Origin: Gammaproteobacteria bacterium
GTDB taxonomy: Bacteria; Pseudomonadota; Gammaproteobacteria; Xanthomonadales; SZUA-36
Assembly (NCBI GenBank): GCA_030431095.1
Contig: JAUIJU010000001.1
Span: 94,859 to 158,858 of the forward strand
DNA: 64,000 bases
Reading direction: 5' to 3'
The position numbers were made by a program, and so were the translations under genes. Below the pieces are notes generated by a model. It worked only from the letters and a program-made list of their open reading frames with translations. It searched no databases and had not been told where the DNA came from. Below are positions 63,734-64,000 of the stretch, piece after piece (within the stretch, counting starts at the first letter, position 1; each line of letters starts with the position of its first letter).

Positions 63734-64000
63734 CCCCCTGCATCGAGACCCCCCACCCCCAGACATTTTGTTGGGGTACTTTCTTGTCACCCTTACGGGC
63801 CTTGTGGGCTGGCAGGTGCGTTTAGCCACACGGTGCCGCGCCACGTGGCCTCCGTGGCTCGGCCCCTTCGAGTCGAACGGGGCGGAAGTCAGCGCCGGGA
63901 CAACATCAAACACGAGATGCCGGAACGGTCAGCACCACCTGGCCCTGGCAACAGATACCTCCCGGTGCGGTAAAAATGCGGCTTTCGCCGTTGAGGCCAG
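63734..64000. other. Right-end intergenic stretch with no supported gene
   Basis: 267 bp after the repeats. Open frames here are short and lack ribosome sites. An ATG at 63976 opens a frame that continues off the edge, but only eight codons are visible. A C-rich run at 63749-63762 precedes a segment of lower GC. Nothing else seen. Confidence 0.4.

Noticed and set aside
62890..63756. 288-codon minus-strand frame across sseA, the VOC gene and the repeats
   Set aside because: Produced by the 72-bp repeat (a multiple of three) and antisense reading; no domain or start signal.
63392..63973. 193-codon plus-strand frame in the repeat region
   Set aside because: The middle is the translated tandem repeat, the remainder shows no family features, and no ribosome site precedes it.
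63976..64000. Possible gene start at the right edge
   Set aside because: Only eight codons are visible before the window ends, so nothing can be supported.

Overview
The window reads as chromosome of a high-GC gammaproteobacterium. Evidence: an Enterobacteria-like yrb/lpt cluster (caxA-kdsD-kdsC-lptC-lptA-lptB-rpoN-hpf-ptsN-rapZ), PBP1B, Hda with its clamp motif, pspABC, and a MurL/MurD2 pair. The MurL/MurD2 route is best known from Xanthomonas, and a suf operon ending in a Rieske protein also fits that side of the class, so a Xanthomonadales/Wenzhouxiangella-like bacterium is my inference, not a proven assignment. No rRNA, tRNA, CRISPR array, prophage or complete insertion sequence was seen.

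Layout. 0-10.3 kb: an edge-truncated gene of uncertain (possibly glycosyltransferase-related) function, mrcB (PBP1B), a TPR lipoprotein, a DinG/YoaA-type helicase, tsaB, a double glycosyltransferase and mgtE. 10.3-21.5 kb, all minus strand: a regulatory phosphotransferase set (ptsI, ptsH, an EIIA-Man domain, rapZ, hprK, ptsN) joined to hpf, rpoN and the LPS transport/Kdo genes. 21.6-30.9 kb: ibaG, a DUF3108 protein, purN-purM, DUF2066-perM-hda, a DUF3352-like lipoprotein, and murU-amgK for MurNAc recycling. 31.0-36.7 kb: an Rrf2 regulator and sufBCDS plus a Rieske ferredoxin. 36.7-47.9 kb: an accessory surface-glycan island with fused glycosyltransferases, two sulfotransferase-like proteins, an FkbM methyltransferase, a coiled-coil FkbM-like protein and an exostosin-like enzyme. 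47.9-58.7 kb: an EF-G-like GTPase, murL-murD2, a cyclophilin, ispB, ssb, rfbD, manC and an enoyl-CoA hydratase. 58.8-64 kb: a small ORF, pspC-pspB-pspA behind a sigma-54/IHF promoter, an FKBP isomerase, a CoA pyrophosphatase-type Nudix protein, a mercaptopyruvate sulfurtransferase, a VOC protein and a REP-like repeat patch.

How it fits together. Much of the window serves the envelope: murein polymerisation (PBP1B), an alternative D-glutamate route into murein precursors (MurD2 then MurL), murein sugar recycling (AmgK, MurU), Kdo and LPS export (KdsD, KdsC, LptABC), sugar-nucleotide supply (ManC, RfbD), polyprenyl synthesis (IspB), membrane stress (Psp) and a glycan-decorating island. rpoN at 15.6-17.1 kb and the sigma-54 promoter of pspA at 60.5 kb give a regulatory link inside the window. 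The most promising unexplained items are the glycan island with its two poorly recognisable coiled-coil proteins, a 12-bp inverted repeat that folds as a three-way junction just after murD2, a structured ssb leader, and a short aspartokinase-like remnant before murL.
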